From NCBI GenBank assembly GCA_007119795.1, contig SKOZ01000073.1:1-47842 (forward strand): DNA of 47,842 nucleotides, in the 5' to 3' direction. The position numbers and the translations under genes were made by a program. Positions 26,761-35,979 of the stretch are shown here, in pieces; position 1 is the stretch's first letter, and the number at the start of each line of letters is the position of its first letter. Source of the stretch: Planctomycetales bacterium. GTDB taxonomy: Bacteria; Planctomycetota; Planctomycetia; Pirellulales; Thermoguttaceae. The notes below the pieces were generated by a model. It saw only the letters and a list, made by a program, of their open reading frames with translations, was not told where the DNA came from and ran no database searches.

Positions 26761-27822
26761 ATGAAACCCACTCGCCGATCGATACCGGCCCTCGCCGAGG
26801 GCGAGCCAACCGTTGGTTCACCCTGGGCGGCGCGGACGGCGATGATCGACTGGCCGCGGCTGGTGGAACTGGTCCACCGCCACCACCGCTTCCTCCTCAC
26901 CACCCACGTCCGGCCGGACTGTGATGCCATCGGCAGTTGCCTCGGTTTCGCGAAAATCCTCGACCACCTGGGCAAGGAGGCACAAATCGTCGTCGGCTAC
27001 GAACTGCCGCCGGGCCTGACATTCCTCGATCCGGAGGGGAGGGTTCGGCGGCTGGGGACCGACGTATCGTCGGAATGGGTTGAATCGATCGATGCCCTGG
27101 TGATTCTCGATACCTCGGCCTGGGCCCAGCTGGCGCACATCGAAGGCGTGATCCGGGGGACGGCCGCGGTGAAGCTCGTCGTCGACCACCACGTCAGCGG
27201 CGACGAACTGGATGCCGAGTACTTCAAGGATTTTTCCGCCGAGGCGACGGGCCGGCTGGTGGCGGCCGCCGCGGAACGCCTCGGGGTTCCCATGACGGCT
27301 GAGATCGCCGACGCGCTATTCGCGGCGCTGGCGACCGACACGGGGTGGTTCCGCTTCTCGTCGACGGACGGCGACACCTACCGTCTCGCCGGTGCCCTGG
27401 TGGACGCGGGCGTCTCGCCGGCGGCGCTGTACGCGGAACTCTACGAAAATGAGTCGCTCGCTCGGCTCCAACTGATCGGGCGGGTCATGGCGCGGTGCCG
27501 CACCGACCTGGACGGGCGCGTGGTCTTCACGCACATCCGCCGGCGGGACTTCGAGGAGACGGGCGCCCATCCCGCAGACAGCGAGGACCTCATCAACATG
27601 ACGCTCTCCGTCGAGGGGACCGAGGTGGCCTTGATCCTCGTCGAGCAGCGGGACGGCTGCTTCAAGGTGAGTTTGCGGAGCCGCTGCCCCTTGGATTGCA
27701 GCGACTTGCTGGCCGCCTTCGGCGGCGGCGGGCACAAGGCGGCCGCGGGGGCCATGGTGGCCGGACCGCTGGAGACAGCCCAGGCCCGGCTGCTTGACGC
27801 CATTCGCGCGGCCATGCGATAA
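26761..27822 (+). CDS. nrnA: DHH-family nanoRNase/pAp phosphatase (NrnA-like)
   Basis: The protein has 353 residues. The DHH domain has TTHVRPDCDAIGS, VILDTS and VVDHHVSG (metal ligands); the DHHA1 domain ends with FGGGGHKAAAG, the substrate-binding motif. NrnA degrades short RNA oligomers and dephosphorylates pAp. ATG 26761 has AGGGA nine bases upstream, but the 27 residues before MIDWPRLVELVHRHH are unusual for the family, and ATG 26842 may be the true start. It follows ribF by 92 bases. Confidence 0.85.
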   Translation: MKPTRRSIPALAEGEPTVGSPWAARTAMIDWPRLVELVHRHHRFLLTTHVRPDCDAIGSCLGFAKILDHLGKEAQIVVGYELPPGLTFLDPEGRVRRLGTDVSSEWVESIDALVILDTSAWAQLAHIEGVIRGTAAVKLVVDHHVSGDELDAEYFKDFSAEATGRLVAAAAERLGVPMTAEIADALFAALATDTGWFRFSSTDGDTYRLAGALVDAGVSPAALYAELYENESLARLQLIGRVMARCRTDLDGRVVFTHIRRRDFEETGAHPADSEDLINMTLSVEGTEVALILVEQRDGCFKVSLRSRCPLDCSDLLAAFGGGGHKAAAGAMVAGPLETAQARLLDAIRAAMR

Positions 27823-27823
27823 T
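27794..27823 (+). promoter_or_regulatory. Promoter for the Rieske/cytochrome b operon
   Basis: TTGACG at 27794-27799 and GATAAT at 27818-27823 (five of six matches each) are 18 bases apart. They overlap the end and stop codon of nrnA. The leader to the Rieske start at 28025 would be about 195 bases; it contains no recognisable gene. Confidence 0.5.
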
Positions 27824-28024
27824 GTTCGTTCTGCTCGCGCCGGCCGCCGCTGCCCGCCCCTTCAGCAGGCGGTGCGTGAACGGCCGGCGCCCCTCCCGCT
27901 CCCTGGAGTTGGGGGGCTATAGACGGCGGGCAGTGAAACCGCACCCCGAGAGGAGTGCGCCTCCCGTCGGTTGTGGCGCGGCCCACGCCCCCTACCCCTC
28001 CCCCTTCCACCCCTGGAACGCGAC

Positions 28025-28582
28025 ATGTCTGGTTCCGCTTCCAACCCAGCGGCCACCGAGGAGCGCCGTGGATTCCTGGCCCAGTTGGTCGCGCTGGGGC
28101 TTTGGCTGGCAGCGCTCCTGCCGGCCGCCCTCGCCGGCATCGTGAGCTTCTTCAGTCCCTGGAAGGCGGCGTCCGCCGCGGAGGCCGAATTCGTCCGCCT
28201 CACGGCGCTCGACGTCCTGGCCATCGGCGGGCCGCCGCAACGGTTCCCCGTGATCGACGACCGTACCGACGCCTGGAACCGTTTTCCCGACGAGCCGATC
28301 GGCGCTGTCCTCTTGCGGCGGGTCAGCGAGGCAGAAGTCGAGGCGGTCAACGTGATTTGCCCGCACGCGGGCTGTTTCGTGAACTACGACGCGGGGGGGA
28401 AACAGTACCACTGCCCCTGCCACGAAGCCTATTTCGACCTCGAAGGGAAACGCCTCCAGGTGAACTCGCCCAGCCCGCGCGACCTCGACCGCCTCGACGT
28501 CGAGGTCCGCGAAGGGGGGGAGGTTTGGGTACGTTTCCAAAACTTTGAACTCGGCACCTCGCAGCAGATTCCCAAAGCATGA
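28025..28582 (+). CDS. Rieske iron-sulfur protein of a quinol:cytochrome c reductase
   Basis: The protein has 185 residues: one N-terminal membrane helix (about 17-41) and a periplasmic Rieske domain. The [2Fe-2S] ligands are in CPHAGC and CPCHEAYF, with the Cys pair also able to form the stabilising disulfide. It takes the first electron from quinol at the Qo site and passes it to haem c. Its stop overlaps the cytochrome b start (ATGA at 28579-28582), so the two are coupled. Confidence 0.93.
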   Translation: MSGSASNPAATEERRGFLAQLVALGLWLAALLPAALAGIVSFFSPWKAASAAEAEFVRLTALDVLAIGGPPQRFPVIDDRTDAWNRFPDEPIGAVLLRRVSEAEVEAVNVICPHAGCFVNYDAGGKQYHCPCHEAYFDLEGKRLQVNSPSPRDLDRLDVEVREGGEVWVRFQNFELGTSQQIPKA

Positions 28583-30423
28583 ACGCGATTCTCCTCTGGA
28601 TGGAAGAACGAACCGGCGCCGTATCCGCGCTTGCCCGATGCCGCCGCATCGAGGTGCCCGGCGGGGCCTCGCTGGCGCACGTTTGGCCCCGCACGCTCGC
28701 CTTCGCCTTCGCCCTGCAGTTGATCAGCGGTCTCTTCCTCTGGATGCTTTACAGTCCCAGCACGCAAACGGCCTGGGAGAGCGTCTACTGGCTCCAGTAC
28801 CACGTTCCCGGCGGCTGGCTGCTGCGGGGCATTCATCACCACGCCGGCCAGATCGTGCTCGTGCTCATCGGCATCTACCTCTTGCAGATGCTCCTCACCG
28901 GGAAGTATCGTGCGCCGCGCGAGCTGGCCTTCGTGACGGTGGTGCTCATGGGCCTGGTGACGCTGGGCCTGCACTTGACGGGGGATCTGCTCGCCTGGGA
29001 CCAGAACAGCCGCTCGTCGACCGAAGTGCGGACGAACTTCCTGACGCTCCTCCCCGTGGTGGGCAGCGGGCTCAACCGCGTGGCCATCGGGGGACCGAGC
29101 TTTGGACACCTCACCCTGACGCGCTTCACGGCACTGCACGTAGGGCTGTTGACTGGCATTTTCGGGGGGTTGCTCTGGGGGCACCACCGCCTTGTCAAGC
29201 GGGCCCTCGAGCGGGAAAACGCCGGGGCGCGGCGCCGGGCGTCGCCCTATTGGCCCCATCAGGCCATACTCGACGCCGCCGCCTGCGCCGTAGTGAGCCT
29301 GGTGGTGCTGGCCTTGGCCCTGGTCCGCGGTGCCGAGTTGGGCGCCCCGGCGGATCCGGCCGAGTTCTACGACGCCGCGCGGCCCGAATGGGCCTTCCTG
29401 GGCCTCTACGGCTTCTCGGAGCTCTTCCCCGGAAACCTCAAGCTGCTGCCGATCTTCGTCATTCCCGGCGCGGCCGTCCTCGTTGTCCTGGCGATGCCCT
29501 TCATCGGCCGTTCCAAGCTGGGGCACTGCTTCAATATCGCCTTCGTGCTGGTGGTCCTCGCCGGACTCACGGTGTTCTCCTTTCAAGTGCTGGCGCAGGA
29601 CGCCGCCAACGAGCACTTCCTGGCGTCCTTGGAGCAGGGCGAACGCGACGCGGAACGGGTCAAGCTCCTCGCCGAGGCCAAGGGCATCCCCGTCGGCGGC
29701 GCCGTGGCCCTCTTGCGAAACGACCCGAAGACCCAGGGACCGAAACTCTACCGGCAGCACTGCGCGAGCTGCCACAGCCACGCCGACACCGAGGGACGCG
29801 GTATCGTCGCCGAGGAGCCCAGTGCGCCGAACCTCTACGACTACGCATCGCCTGAGTGGATCGCCGGCTTCCTGGACCCGGAACGCATCGTCAGCGAGGA
29901 TTACTTCGGCAACACCGCTTTCCGCACCGGCGAGATGGTGCAGTTCGTTCGCGACCTGCACCGCCACGTGGATGACCTCCTTCTCGACGAGATCGAGGCG
30001 ATCACCATCGCTCTGTCGGCCGAAGCCGAACTCCCTGCTCGCCGCGATGCCGAAGCCGATCTCCAGAAACGCATCGCGGAGGGACGGGACCTGATCGTCG
30101 CGGAATGCGCCTCCTGCCATCGCTTCCACGACCAGGGGAGCCTCGGCTTCGCCCCCGACTTGACCGGCTACGGTTCGCGGGAGTGGACCGTTGCCATCAC
30201 CGCCAACCCCGAGCACCCGCGCTTCTACGGCGACTCGAACGACCGCATGCCCGCCTACGCCGAGCACCCCGACGAGCCGGAGAAGAACCTCCTGACCATG
30301 CACCAGATCGAGCTGATCACCGACTGGCTGCGGGGCGACTGGTTCGAGCCCGGCGACCGCGAACAAGACGAACAGGTTGAACCGGACGAAGAGGACGAAG
30401 ACGACGTCGACGACGAGGAGTAG
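28579..30423 (+). CDS. Cytochrome b fused to a dihaem cytochrome c, with altered haem and Qo motifs
   Basis: The protein has 614 residues. Residues 1 to about 350 are a cytochrome b/b6-like membrane domain; about 380-600 are a cytochrome c domain with two haem sites, CASCHSH (Cys at about 395) and CASCHRF (about 510), followed by a very acidic tail. By cytochrome b6 numbering the four haem ligands are His86, His100, His187 and His202. Here His86, His187 and His202 are present, but position 100 is Tyr (IGIYLLQ). The Qo motif PEWY reads PEWA (Ala272). The fusion replaces a separate cytochrome c1/f. The missing ligand makes haem bH coordination doubtful. It should donate electrons toward the caa3 oxidase encoded about 6 kb upstream. 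Confidence 0.9.
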   Translation: MNAILLWMEERTGAVSALARCRRIEVPGGASLAHVWPRTLAFAFALQLISGLFLWMLYSPSTQTAWESVYWLQYHVPGGWLLRGIHHHAGQIVLVLIGIYLLQMLLTGKYRAPRELAFVTVVLMGLVTLGLHLTGDLLAWDQNSRSSTEVRTNFLTLLPVVGSGLNRVAIGGPSFGHLTLTRFTALHVGLLTGIFGGLLWGHHRLVKRALERENAGARRRASPYWPHQAILDAAACAVVSLVVLALALVRGAELGAPADPAEFYDAARPEWAFLGLYGFSELFPGNLKLLPIFVIPGAAVLVVLAMPFIGRSKLGHCFNIAFVLVVLAGLTVFSFQVLAQDAANEHFLASLEQGERDAERVKLLAEAKGIPVGGAVALLRNDPKTQGPKLYRQHCASCHSHADTEGRGIVAEEPSAPNLYDYASPEWIAGFLDPERIVSEDYFGNTAFRTGEMVQFVRDLHRHVDDLLLDEIEAITIALSAEAELPARRDAEADLQKRIAEGRDLIVAECASCHRFHDQGSLGFAPDLTGYGSREWTVAITANPEHPRFYGDSNDRMPAYAEHPDEPEKNLLTMHQIELITDWLRGDWFEPGDREQDEQVEPDEEDEDDVDDEE

Positions 30424-30501
30424 CCCCTCCACCGGCGGGCCGCCCTCCAGTCCCGATTCGACGGAAGACGAACAACCGCCGGCCGGCTTCTCGGCCTTGC
30501 A

Positions 30502-33114
30502 ATGTCTCCCTTGCGAAGCAACGTCCTTGCGGCTAAGGAACGCCTCGCCGCCGGCTTCGAGGCGCTGCGGCAGCAACACGAGGCAGGCGTCGGCGGCCGC
30601 GCGGTCTGTCACGCGGCCAGCGACCTGCGTGACGCGGTGATCCTGGTCCTCTTCAAGGAGGCCCTGACCGACATCGATCCAGGGGGCGAGCTTGCCGATC
30701 GGCTGGCCCTGGTGGCCCACGGCGGCTATGGGCGGCGGGAGGTGGCTCCCTTCTCCGATGTCGACCTCATGATCCTTCGCGCCGCTCCTGCGGCCGAGGT
30801 GTTCCCCCTGGCGGAGCGGATGCTGCGCGACGTCTTCGATGCGGGCATGACCCTCGGCCAGAGCGTCCGCAGCACCGGCGAGGCCTGCCGCCAGGCGGTC
30901 GAGGACGCCTTGATCGGCAATTCGCTGGTCGATTCGCGGCTCTTGGCCGGCAGCCGAGCGCTCTTCGACGACTACCTGGCGCGTTTCCGGCGAACCTTCC
31001 GACGACAGGGCGGGCGGCTGCTCGCCGAGATCGAGACCGCCCGCGTCCAGGAACGCCTCCGCTACGGCGAGACGGCTTTTCTGCTCGAGCCCAACCTGAA
31101 GCGATCCGAAGGCGGCCTGCGCGACGTCCAGTTCGTCCGCTGGATCGGGCTGGCCCGCTACGGCACCGCCGACCTGGAAGCGCTCTTCAGGCTCGGGGTG
31201 CTCTCTGCCAACGAGCGGGCGGCGCTGGAGCGGGCACTCGAATTCCTCCTCGAGCTCCGCAACGAACTGCACTTCCATGCCGGCCGGGCGGCCGACGTCC
31301 TGGACCGCACGGAGCAGCTTCGCATCACCCGCAAACGCGGCATGGCGGCGGCCGAGGGGCTCCTGCCCGTGGAACGCTTCATGCGTGAATTCTTCCGCCA
31401 CACCAGCCAGGTGAGCCATGTCGCGGAGCGTTTCCTGACCCGTTCGCGCCTCCACTCATGGGGGCGGCGCATGGCGGCCTTTCTGCTCGGCCACCCGATC
31501 GAAGGCGGCTATCGCATCGGCCCCGCGGGGGTCTGGGCTTCTCCAGAGGGGCTTGCTCAGCTCTCCGGCAGTCTGACGCGGGTCCTTGAGGTGGCGGCCC
31601 TCGCCGCCCTCTACGACCGGCCCCTGCACGCGGCCGTCTGGGATCGGGTTGCCGAGGTGGCGGCGGGGCTGGGCGTGGAGTTGAACCAGGCTGCACGGCG
31701 ACACTTCTGGACCATCCTGGGTTATCCCCCTCGGCTTGGCGAGCTGCTCCGTGGACTGCACCGGACCGAAATTCTGGAGAAGGTCATACCCGAGTTCGCC
31801 CATGCGCGGGGTCTGCTTCAGTTCAATCAATACCACAAATACACGGTCGACGAGCACTGCCTGCGGACGGTGGAGGAGCTGATCCGGCTGGGCGACGATG
31901 AGGGCCCCTTGGGACGCGTCTACCGCCGCATCGAGTCCAAGGCCCTCCTCCACTTGGCCGCGCTGATCCACGATCTGGGGAAAGGCTACCCGGACGACCA
32001 CAGCGAGCGGGGCGCCGAGATAGCCCGCCGCACCGCCGAGCGCATGCAGCTTTCCAGCCATGACGCGGCTACGCTCGTATTCCTCGTCCGCCGCCACCTG
32101 CTGATGAACCACCGGGCCCTGCGGCGGGATACGAGCGACGCCAAACTTCCCGTGGAGTTCGCCGTGACCGTCGGTTCGCCGGAACGCTTGCAGATGCTCT
32201 ACGTCCTTACCGCCGCGGATCTCATGGCCGTGGGCCCGGGGACCTGGTCGAGCTGGAAGGGGGAGTTGATCACGGAGCTCTTCCACCACACCATGCGGCA
32301 GCTTACCGGCGAGAGTCCGGGCACCGATCGCCAGCAGTGGCTCGCCGAGCGGCGCGGCGCGCTGCTCGCCGCGGTAGGCCGGGACGAGGATCGCGAGTGG
32401 GTCGAGGCGCTGGCCGCCGCGCTGCCGGCCTCCTACCTCCAGGCCACCGAGCCGGCTCAGGTGGCGGCCGACCTGGCGCTCCTCAAGGGCCTGGCCGCGG
32501 GCGAGGTGGCCGCCCGAAGCCGGTACCTGCCGGAGACCGGCACCGTGCAGCTCGCCGTCGGCACCACGGAAGACGTCGCCGAAGGCATTTTCCACCGCCT
32601 TACCGGCGCCTTGACCGCCCAGGGGCTGGTGATCCTTTCGGCGGAGATCAACACCCTGCCCGAACGGCTGGTCCTGGACCGGTTTCGGGTGGTCGATCCC
32701 GACTACGAAGGACCACCGCCCGCCGAGCGGCTGGAACGGATCGAAAGAGCCCTCCGCGACGCCCTCCGGGCGCCGCCCGGCGCCACCCCCGCCTTCCGCC
32801 GGACCTGGCAGCGGACCGGGCGAACGGCTTACCGGCCCGCGACCCGCGTGGAAACCGACAACACCACCTCGGACCAGGCGACCATTCTCGACGTCTTCAC
32901 GCTCGATCGTCCGGGCCTGCTCTATGCGGTCAGCCGCACGCTCTTCGAAGAGGGACTCTCCGTTTGGCGCGCCAAGATCGGTAGCTACCTCGACCAGGTC
33001 GTCGACGTCTTCTACGTTACGGACCGAAACAGCGGCCGCAAGATCGAAGACCCCCCGCGCCTCGAAGCCCTCCGTCGCCGGCTCGTCGAAGTGATCGACG
33101 GGCTCGCGCCCTGA
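30502..33114 (+). CDS. glnD: [Protein-PII] uridylyltransferase / uridylyl-removing enzyme
   Basis: The protein has 870 residues, full length for GlnD. It senses glutamine and adds or removes UMP on PII proteins. Domains in order: nucleotidyltransferase with GGYGRREVAPFSDVDLM (about residue 73), a helical GlnE-like segment, an HD phosphohydrolase domain with LAALIHDLGKG (about 484) and two C-terminal ACT domains (about 690 and 790, the second beginning LDVFTLDRPGLLYAV). All catalytic residues appear intact, so both activities are expected. No PII (glnB) gene is in the window. It lies 78 bases after the cytochrome b gene and may be co-transcribed. Confidence 0.93.
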   Translation: MSPLRSNVLAAKERLAAGFEALRQQHEAGVGGRAVCHAASDLRDAVILVLFKEALTDIDPGGELADRLALVAHGGYGRREVAPFSDVDLMILRAAPAAEVFPLAERMLRDVFDAGMTLGQSVRSTGEACRQAVEDALIGNSLVDSRLLAGSRALFDDYLARFRRTFRRQGGRLLAEIETARVQERLRYGETAFLLEPNLKRSEGGLRDVQFVRWIGLARYGTADLEALFRLGVLSANERAALERALEFLLELRNELHFHAGRAADVLDRTEQLRITRKRGMAAAEGLLPVERFMREFFRHTSQVSHVAERFLTRSRLHSWGRRMAAFLLGHPIEGGYRIGPAGVWASPEGLAQLSGSLTRVLEVAALAALYDRPLHAAVWDRVAEVAAGLGVELNQAARRHFWTILGYPPRLGELLRGLHRTEILEKVIPEFAHARGLLQFNQYHKYTVDEHCLRTVEELIRLGDDEGPLGRVYRRIESKALLHLAALIHDLGKGYPDDHSERGAEIARRTAERMQLSSHDAATLVFLVRRHLLMNHRALRRDTSDAKLPVEFAVTVGSPERLQMLYVLTAADLMAVGPGTWSSWKGELITELFHHTMRQLTGESPGTDRQQWLAERRGALLAAVGRDEDREWVEALAAALPASYLQATEPAQVAADLALLKGLAAGEVAARSRYLPETGTVQLAVGTTEDVAEGIFHRLTGALTAQGLVILSAEINTLPERLVLDRFRVVDPDYEGPPPAERLERIERALRDALRAPPGATPAFRRTWQRTGRTAYRPATRVETDNTTSDQATILDVFTLDRPGLLYAVSRTLFEEGLSVWRAKIGSYLDQVVDVFYVTDRNSGRKIEDPPRLEALRRRLVEVIDGLAP

Positions 33115-33158
33115 ATCCCCTTCTCCGCCTCAGCGAGGCCGCCGGCGGGGTCTCTGCG

Positions 33159-33836
33159 CTACTCCCCTTCGGGCTCGCCGATGGCGCAGAGGTATTCGGC
33201 AAGGCGGGACTGGACGTCGAGGAGATTCTGCCATTGCCGAAAATCGAGAGTCACGTTCGCCTGATCGGGGACCGGCTGAACCGAGTCGATGAGCCCCCGC
33301 AGGCGAAGGTGAATGAACTGCAGGAGCTCGTAAAGCTGGGCGGCCTGGGCGGCGCTTAGCTCGCCGGGGATCTCCGGCGGCATGAGGGTGTGGAGGATGA
33401 CTTGCGCGTCGGGATCCTTGTCGCAATGGAGCTCGAATTCCAGCGACACCGAAGAGGAGGAGGCGTCGAGCTCCTCGGCCTCGAGGGTGATGCCCGCCTC
33501 CTGGTCGACGCCGCGGAGGCTGGCTAGCCGCTGGGCGATCTCCTCCCGAGAGCCGCAGATGAGCACGGTGCGCCCCAGGGTGACGACGTCGCCGTGACGG
33601 AGTATCCAAAGGCGTACCGGCTCGCCGTTGACGCGAGTGCCGTTGGTGCTCTCCAGGTCGGTGAGGACCAGCTTCCCTTGGTCTTCCTGAATCTTGACAT
33701 GGAAGCGGCTGACGCGCTCGTCGTTGAGCTGGATGGAGTTGCCCTCTTCGCGGCCGATGGTGATCGGCGTGGAAAGGTCTTCAAATACCCGCCCACGGTC
33801 GGCCCCGTCCAGGACCCGCAAGGTGACCAAAGCCAT
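33159..33836 (-). CDS. FHA-domain protein
   Basis: The protein has 225 residues. The N-terminal forkhead-associated domain (about 1-95) shows ITIGREEGNSIQL, the Ser-Arg-x-His core VSRFHVKI and LESTNGTRVNG; such domains bind phosphothreonine peptides. The C-terminal half is acidic and helical with no recognised motif; LYELLQFIHLRLRGLID and LLDVQSRLAEYL could form a coiled coil. Probably part of Ser/Thr-kinase signalling, which is rich in planctomycetes. No kinase gene is adjacent. It converges with glnD, 44 bases apart. Confidence 0.85.
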   Translation of the reverse strand: MALVTLRVLDGADRGRVFEDLSTPITIGREEGNSIQLNDERVSRFHVKIQEDQGKLVLTDLESTNGTRVNGEPVRLWILRHGDVVTLGRTVLICGSREEIAQRLASLRGVDQEAGITLEAEELDASSSSVSLEFELHCDKDPDAQVILHTLMPPEIPGELSAAQAAQLYELLQFIHLRLRGLIDSVQPVPDQANVTLDFRQWQNLLDVQSRLAEYLCAIGEPEGE

Positions 33837-34237
33837 GACGCCTCGACGATCGCTCTCAATTGGAAACGGTGGAGCCTCCGCGCGCGCCCGCCCTCGACCG
33901 GGCCGGCCGCGGTCAGCACGTCTGCCACGCGAATCGGTCCTTTAGCGGCTGTCGGCAGGCGGAGAGACGGCCCTCGGTCGGCCTGGCGACAGAAGCACCC
34001 GCCCCATCGGCTTATAACAGGCACCACTCACCCGGTCAAGCGCGTGGGCGCCGGCAAATCGCGGTGTGCGACCGGATTGCCTGGCATACCGAAACGGGAG
34101 GCTCTAGCCGCAGTTACCCCCTCGATGCGTTCCAGCGGAATGCCGTGCTTGCCGCCGAGTGCCGTCGCGGTCTCTGTGCCGTGCAAGAGGATGGATTCGG
34201 GGCCTGGCGGAGAAGACTCTGCCGTAGGAGGCGCAAA
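33837..34237. other. Intergenic region between FHA gene and tRNA terminator
   Basis: About 400 bases. Open frames on either strand lack recognisable motifs and good start sites. Nothing else is seen. Confidence 0.4.
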
Positions 34238-34274
34238 GAAGAAAGGGCTCGCGTCGCATCGACGTGAGCCCTTT
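34238..34274 (-). terminator. Rho-independent terminator of tRNA-Leu
   Basis: Read on the minus strand, AAAGGGCTC pairs with GAGCCCTTT (34242-34250 with 34266-34274) and the inner CGTC with GACG, and the stem is followed by CTTCTTT. It starts 10 bases after the tRNA 3' end. Confidence 0.8.
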
Positions 34275-34283
34275 CGAGCAAGG

Positions 34284-34367
<84 letters not shown>

Positions 34368-34437
34368 ATCGGTGCGGCCGACCCCCCTGGGGGAGTATCG
34401 AAACAGTGCACGATCATCGGTGTAGTCTAGGCGATCC

Positions 34438-35979
34438 TCACGGCACGTCAAGTGTGGGCCCGGTGAGAACGAGGATAGTCCGGTCCGCCCGCATCCCGTC
34501 CGCAGCGTGGCGGAGGAGGGCGCCGTGGGCGGCGCGGAGGATGGCGTCGGCCGAGGTGCCGGCGGCTGAAGCCGCCTCCGCCAGACGGCGGTGGCCGAAG
34601 GGCTGACCGTTGCGGTCGCGGGTGTCGAGCACTCCAGGCGTGGCGAGCAGGATGGCGTCGGCGGGCGCCGAGATCGTCTCCACCGCTGCGAAGGGCCGGT
34701 CGAGAGCGGCCCCCAGCGGCGGGCCGTCGTAGAGCGTCGGCTGCCACCGGCCTGCATGCCGGGTTAAGACGGCCATGCGGCCTGCAGTGGCGAACCGGAT
34801 GCTCCCCTGCGACGGCTCGACGACTCCGCAGAAGAGCGACGCCTCCTGGTCCCCCGCCGAGGCGGTCCAGAGCGTGAAATGGACGGCCGCCAAGAGCCGG
34901 TCCGGTTCCAAGTTCCCCTGCGCGTGGCTCCGCACCGCCGAACGGATCGCTGCGGAACATAAGGCCGCCTCGATTCCCGTCTCCATGGCGTGTCCGGTCA
35001 CGAATGCCATCTTGCCGTCCGGACGGAGAAACCAGTCGTAGAAGTCGCCGCCCACCGCGTAGGCCTGTTCGTTCCATACGGCCGCCTGCCACCCCTCCGG
35101 CAGAGCCGCAGTCGTGGGGAGCATACCCCGTTGGAGCCGCTCGCCTGCGAAGAGCTGCTGCTTGATGCGGCTGCCCTCCAGGGCCTCGACGAGCAGCATT
35201 TCCCGTTCCAGTTCCGCGGCGATCCGACCCGCTACGATCTCCATAAGCTGCGTCTGCCGATCGTCGAAGCCTCGCTGGTGGTCGTCGAACACCCACAAGG
35301 TACCCAGGAGGGTGGTGGGCGAGCTGATCGGGACGCACGCCGCGGCACGGCACGACTCGGGCACCCGCCACTGCGGCATCCGCGCCACGTCGTCGACGAC
35401 CACGGCATGACCGAGAAGTGCTTCGAGATCGGCCAAGGCACCTTCCAGAGCATGGGGTGGTTCGGCCAGACGTCCCGGCGGCAGCCCCCAAGCCGCCCGC
35501 AGCTTCAGATGGCTCGTGGCTTCGTCGAGGAGGTACACCCCCGCCGCCGAGGCGTCCACCAGCTCCGTCAAGCCGCGGAGAAGGTGTTCCATACGCATCG
35601 AGAGATGCCCGGCCGACTGCTGCTGCGGGACCACCGGCACCCCAGCCGCCAGCTCCGCCTCACGATGCTGCAACACCCGGTATGCGGTCCGCAGCTCATC
35701 GAGCACGGCGCCGATCGACGAGGCCAACTCGCTGGCGGTGGCCAGGTCGACGCGCACGCTTCCGCTTGCTTCCAGCGCCAGCGCGTCGCCCTTTGGATCG
35801 TCGGGCGGAAACGAATCACGAGTCCGCAATCCGGGGGTATGCACGAAACGCCAACCGGTGGCTTGCTGGAACGAACGGACAACCGCCGCCGCCGAAGCCG
35901 GCTCGGGTGACGATTGACTGCTGGACGAGCCCACACGCTGGGGGAAGAGCCGCAGGTTGGGATTGCTGGAGTGGGTCAC
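34438..35979 (-). CDS. GAF-RsbU/SpoIIE-like protein with degenerate phosphatase site
   Basis: The protein has 513 residues. An N-terminal low-complexity region is followed by a GAF-like sensor domain (about 125-270, CVPISSPTTLLGTLWVFDD) and a C-terminal PP2C/RsbU fold (about 300-510). The first metal Asp is kept (VGGDFYDWF). The second motif, normally GDVSGKG, is GHAMETG (His330 for Asp). The TDG motif is TPG (Pro448 for Asp). AGH is AGR, and the final DD is DR. RsbU-like enzymes dephosphorylate anti-anti-sigma factors; with three acidic positions lost this one is probably not a metal-dependent phosphatase and may act as a binding scaffold or competitor. The start at 35979 is the first ATG; later starts are possible. 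Confidence 0.82.
   Translation of the reverse strand: MTHSSNPNLRLFPQRVGSSSSQSSPEPASAAAVVRSFQQATGWRFVHTPGLRTRDSFPPDDPKGDALALEASGSVRVDLATASELASSIGAVLDELRTAYRVLQHREAELAAGVPVVPQQQSAGHLSMRMEHLLRGLTELVDASAAGVYLLDEATSHLKLRAAWGLPPGRLAEPPHALEGALADLEALLGHAVVVDDVARMPQWRVPESCRAAACVPISSPTTLLGTLWVFDDHQRGFDDRQTQLMEIVAGRIAAELEREMLLVEALEGSRIKQQLFAGERLQRGMLPTTAALPEGWQAAVWNEQAYAVGGDFYDWFLRPDGKMAFVTGHAMETGIEAALCSAAIRSAVRSHAQGNLEPDRLLAAVHFTLWTASAGDQEASLFCGVVEPSQGSIRFATAGRMAVLTRHAGRWQPTLYDGPPLGAALDRPFAAVETISAPADAILLATPGVLDTRDRNGQPFGHRRLAEAASAAGTSADAILRAAHGALLRHAADGMRADRTILVLTGPTLDVP

Noticed and set aside
28429..31455. 1008-codon minus-strand frame opposite the Rieske, cytochrome b and glnD genes
   Set aside because: Spans three genuine genes in antisense and has no coherent domain.
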